Positions 61,934 to 64,000 of a DNA stretch of 64,000 bases are shown piece by piece (the first letter of the stretch is position 1; every line of letters starts with the position of its first letter). Origin of the DNA: Stappia sediminis (GTDB taxonomy: Bacteria > Pseudomonadota > Alphaproteobacteria > Rhizobiales > Stappiaceae); NCBI RefSeq assembly GCF_009826895.1, contig NZ_WUMV01000001.1, positions 1 to 64,000 on the forward strand. The letters are read 5' to 3'. Under the pieces are notes generated by a model. That model did no database searches, was not told the DNA's origin, and worked only from the letters and a program-made list of their open reading frames with translations. The translations under genes were made by a program, and so were the position numbers.

Positions 61934-63673
61934 TCAGCGCTCCAAACCCGCCGCTTCCAGCCCCTTGAGCAGGCGGGCCATATCCTCTCCGCGCTTGTAG
62001 GGGAGAAAGGTTTTCAGCCAATCTACTGAAAAGCCGGGATGGATCCTGAAGGCCTGGCGCAGCGTGTCCTTTGCCGCCTGTTCTTCGCCGCGAAGGCCGT
62101 GGCAGGCGGCAAGATAAAGCTGCGCGGGCAAGACCTCGCCATTGCGCGCGACGGCGCGCCGAAGGGCTTCGAGCGCTGCGTCGTAACGCTCCATCATCAT
62201 GTCGGCCTGGCCGCGATAAAGCGTGTAGTAGAAGGGGTAGAACGGGTTCAGCCCGATCGCCTTGTCGATGAGGGGGGCGACCTTTTCCGGTTCGCCCATG
62301 AAATGCCTGAGCCCGGCGAGATTGGCGTAGGCATCCGCATTGCCGGGCTCCACTTCGATCCAGCGTTCGATCGCCGCGACGGCCTCGTCGTATTGCCTGC
62401 GGAAGAGCTGGATGTTGCCGAGCGCCTCGTGAACGAGCGGCAGTGACGGGTCGAGCCTTTCAGCCATTTGCGCCAGCTCATAAGCCTTGTCGAGCGCATC
62501 GGCCTGACCGGAAAACCAGTCGTGCATCCTGACCATGGCAAGGCCTGCATAACCGGCGGCATAATCCGGGTCGAGATCGATGGCCCTTGAATAAAGCGCA
62601 TCCGCCGCGCGATTTCCCTCTGGCGTGAAAAGGCGGTACTGCTCGCGCCCGCGCAGGACAAAGTCGTAAGCTTCCGGAACGGCCGGTTCGCGGCGTGGCG
62701 CGGGGGGCGGACAACGGGCGATCAGGCTTATGGAAAGAGCCTCGACGATCTTGCCCGTCACGTCGTCCTGCACGGCGAAGATATCCGCAAGCTCCCGGTC
62801 GTAGCGCTCCGCCCAGACATGGGCGCCTGATGCACCGTCGATAAGCTGCGCGGTGATGCGGACCCTCGTTCCCGCCTTGCGCACGCTGCCTTCCACCACA
62901 TGGGCGACGCCGAGATCGGACGCGACATCCTGAATGCGGGTCGCCTTTCCCTTAAAGGCGAAGGTGGAGTTGCGCGCGATCACCACGAGCCCGGCAACCT
63001 TGGAAAGCTCGGTAATGATGTCTTCGGCAATGCCGTCGGCGAAATAGGCCTGTTCCGGATCGCCGCTCATGTTGTCGAACGGGAGAACGGCGACGGAGGC
63101 CCGGTTCGCCGCAACTTTTTCCGATGCGGGGGAGCAATCTGGATCTTCCCCGACCGACCAGCGCCAGATCGCGACGGGCCGGGCGATGTTCTTCACCGCA
63201 TGTTCGCCGCCGTCCGCCCAAGTGACGCCCGTCCTGTCACGCACCTGCCGGTAGGCGTCGTCCGAAAGGGCTATGCCGCCGGCTTCGGCCAGCGCTTCGA
63301 TACGGGAGGCGATATTGACCCCGTCGCCGAAAATGTCGTCGCCCTCGGCGATGACGTCGCCAAGGTGAATGCCGATGCGAAAGCGGATGGCGCTTAGGGG
63401 CGTGAGGCCAGAATTGCGCTCCGCCATGCCGCGCTGGATGGCGACCGCGCAATTGACGGCATCGACGACGGACGGAAATTCCATCAGGAGGCCGTCGCCC
63501 ATGCTCTTGACCGTGCGCCCGTCGTGCTCGGTGACGAGCGGGTCGACAAGCTCGCCGAGGTGAGCGCGCAAGGCGGCGAGCGTTCCCGTCTCGTCGGTTC
63601 CCATGAGACGGGAATAGCCGGCGACATCCGCCACGACGATCGCCGCCAGTTTGCGTCGGCTGCCTTCTTTCAT
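61934..63673 (-). CDS. Class III adenylate/guanylate cyclase with TPR repeats
   Basis: A 579-residue protein. The N-terminal cyclase domain has metal Asp residues in VVADVAGYSRLMG and VKSMGDGLLMEF, and VNIASRIE carries the transition-state Asn and Arg. A middle domain (SVAVLPFDNMSGDPEQAYFA) is the TolB/FlgO-like fold usual in this family. The C-terminus has TPR-like repeats (AIDLDPDYAAGYAGLA, AYANLAGLRHFMG). Such proteins make a cyclic nucleotide under unknown signals. All key residues seem present. Confidence 0.85.
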   Translation of the reverse strand: MKEGSRRKLAAIVVADVAGYSRLMGTDETGTLAALRAHLGELVDPLVTEHDGRTVKSMGDGLLMEFPSVVDAVNCAVAIQRGMAERNSGLTPLSAIRFRIGIHLGDVIAEGDDIFGDGVNIASRIEALAEAGGIALSDDAYRQVRDRTGVTWADGGEHAVKNIARPVAIWRWSVGEDPDCSPASEKVAANRASVAVLPFDNMSGDPEQAYFADGIAEDIITELSKVAGLVVIARNSTFAFKGKATRIQDVASDLGVAHVVEGSVRKAGTRVRITAQLIDGASGAHVWAERYDRELADIFAVQDDVTGKIVEALSISLIARCPPPAPRREPAVPEAYDFVLRGREQYRLFTPEGNRAADALYSRAIDLDPDYAAGYAGLAMVRMHDWFSGQADALDKAYELAQMAERLDPSLPLVHEALGNIQLFRRQYDEAVAAIERWIEVEPGNADAYANLAGLRHFMGEPEKVAPLIDKAIGLNPFYPFYYTLYRGQADMMMERYDAALEALRRAVARNGEVLPAQLYLAACHGLRGEEQAAKDTLRQAFRIHPGFSVDWLKTFLPYKRGEDMARLLKGLEAAGLER

Positions 63674-63821
63674 GAGAAGAGATTACCTAGCGAAAGGCCG
63701 AGAATCCATTCGCCGCGCCGGCATGAGACCCTATAATTGGCTGCGAGAATTTCCGTCCAGATCGCCGCGCGCGAGAATGGCGGCCCGCCTTTCACATTCA
63801 TTCCATGGAGTTCCGGCAAAA

Positions 63822-64000
63822 GTGACCCCGATTTTCCGATGGTTCGAAAGCCGGATCGACCCCTTCGCCAAGCGGCCCGAAAGACCGGTGCCGCGCGACG
63901 TGCTCGCCTTCCTGCGGTTCTTCGTCGCCCAGGCCAGATGGGTGTTCGCCGCCATGCTCGTGCTCGGCGGGCTGACGGCGCTGATCGAGGCGATGCTCTA
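63822..64000 (+). CDS. ABC exporter, N-terminal part (runs off the window)
   Basis: From GTG 63822 the frame gives TPIFRWFESRIDPFAKRPER and then LAFLRFFVAQARWVFAAMLVLGG, the start of a transmembrane domain. This matches the N-terminus of MsbA-type ABC transporters, in which a FRWFE..IDPF box precedes the first membrane helix. Only about 59 residues are visible, so subfamily is open. Confidence 0.6.
   Translation, partial: MTPIFRWFESRIDPFAKRPERPVPRDVLAFLRFFVAQARWVFAAMLVLGGLTALIEAML

Overview
The window reads as chromosome of an alphaproteobacterium, most likely order Hyphomicrobiales (Rhizobiales) but not a classic Rhizobium. The reasons are a SciP/FlbD-type flagellar cluster with FliK and FlgD, a rhizobial PmtA-type phospholipid methyltransferase, RIME-like intergenic palindromes, the MoxR-DUF58-DUF4159 operon and a rhizobial-type sulfite oxidase locus beside an ECF sigma pair. 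Two-step betaine synthesis from glycine suggests a salt-exposed or marine life style. The host sequence is GC-rich. Two accessory stretches stand out, and one of them is plainly AT-rich. Genus is not resolved.

Layout: 1-1.6 kb holds the tail of an altronate/galactarate dehydratase and a YeiH-type exporter. About 1.8-12.3 kb is a genomic island inserted in the 3' end of a tRNA-Met(CAT) gene, bracketed by a 47-bp direct repeat with one mismatch. It carries a DUF2431 (BMT5-like) methyltransferase with an AlkB-like dioxygenase, a broken RepA-like ATPase, a HigBA toxin-antitoxin pair, a zinc-ribbon HEPN protein, an XRE regulator, small island proteins, a GHKL ATPase with a small upstream partner, and a stand-alone reverse transcriptase. 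No integrase is visible, and several repeats and gene fragments show that the island was built in layers.

12.5-26.1 kb: pmtA and mnmA (minus strand), then flagellar genes fliK, flgD, sciP, fliF, fliG, fliH, fliN, flbD and flhA on the plus strand, with a sigma-54 promoter before fliK and a strong terminator after flhA. 26.2-42.5 kb: housekeeping and metabolic genes (GNAT proteins, mtnA, a phosphoesterase, two Nudix enzymes, a glutathionyl-hydroquinone reductase, the moxR-DUF58-DUF4159 envelope operon, DUF1285-nudix-DUF6111-cca). A 37-codon gene with a strong ribosome binding site and its own terminator lies at 29.9 kb.

42.9-46.0 kb is a betaine synthesis unit: a fused glycine/sarcosine and dimethylglycine methyltransferase followed by its own S-adenosylmethionine synthetase, behind an AT-rich leader. 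46-49.9 kb: Tim44-like protein, hemF, trmL, an enolase-superfamily enzyme. 50.1-52.8 kb is a second accessory island: a DNA methyltransferase paired with a DGQHR-domain protein, a candidate restriction-type defence unit. 53-56 kb: ECF sigma, anti-sigma, cytochrome c and sulfite dehydrogenase. 57.4-61.2 kb is a tightly overlapping operon of a TackOD1-type zinc-ribbon protein with a degenerate GGDEF-like domain, a processive family-2 glycosyltransferase and an HlyD-like adaptor, which I read as an uncharacterised exopolysaccharide synthase. The window ends with a lipoprotein, a class III cyclase-TPR protein and the start of an ABC exporter.

The best candidates for undescribed biology are the DGQHR-methyltransferase pair, the TackOD1/pseudo-GGDEF polysaccharide operon, and the tRNA-Met island with its reverse transcriptase, GHKL, HEPN and AlkB-methyltransferase modules. 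All function calls come from reading motifs; no database search was possible.
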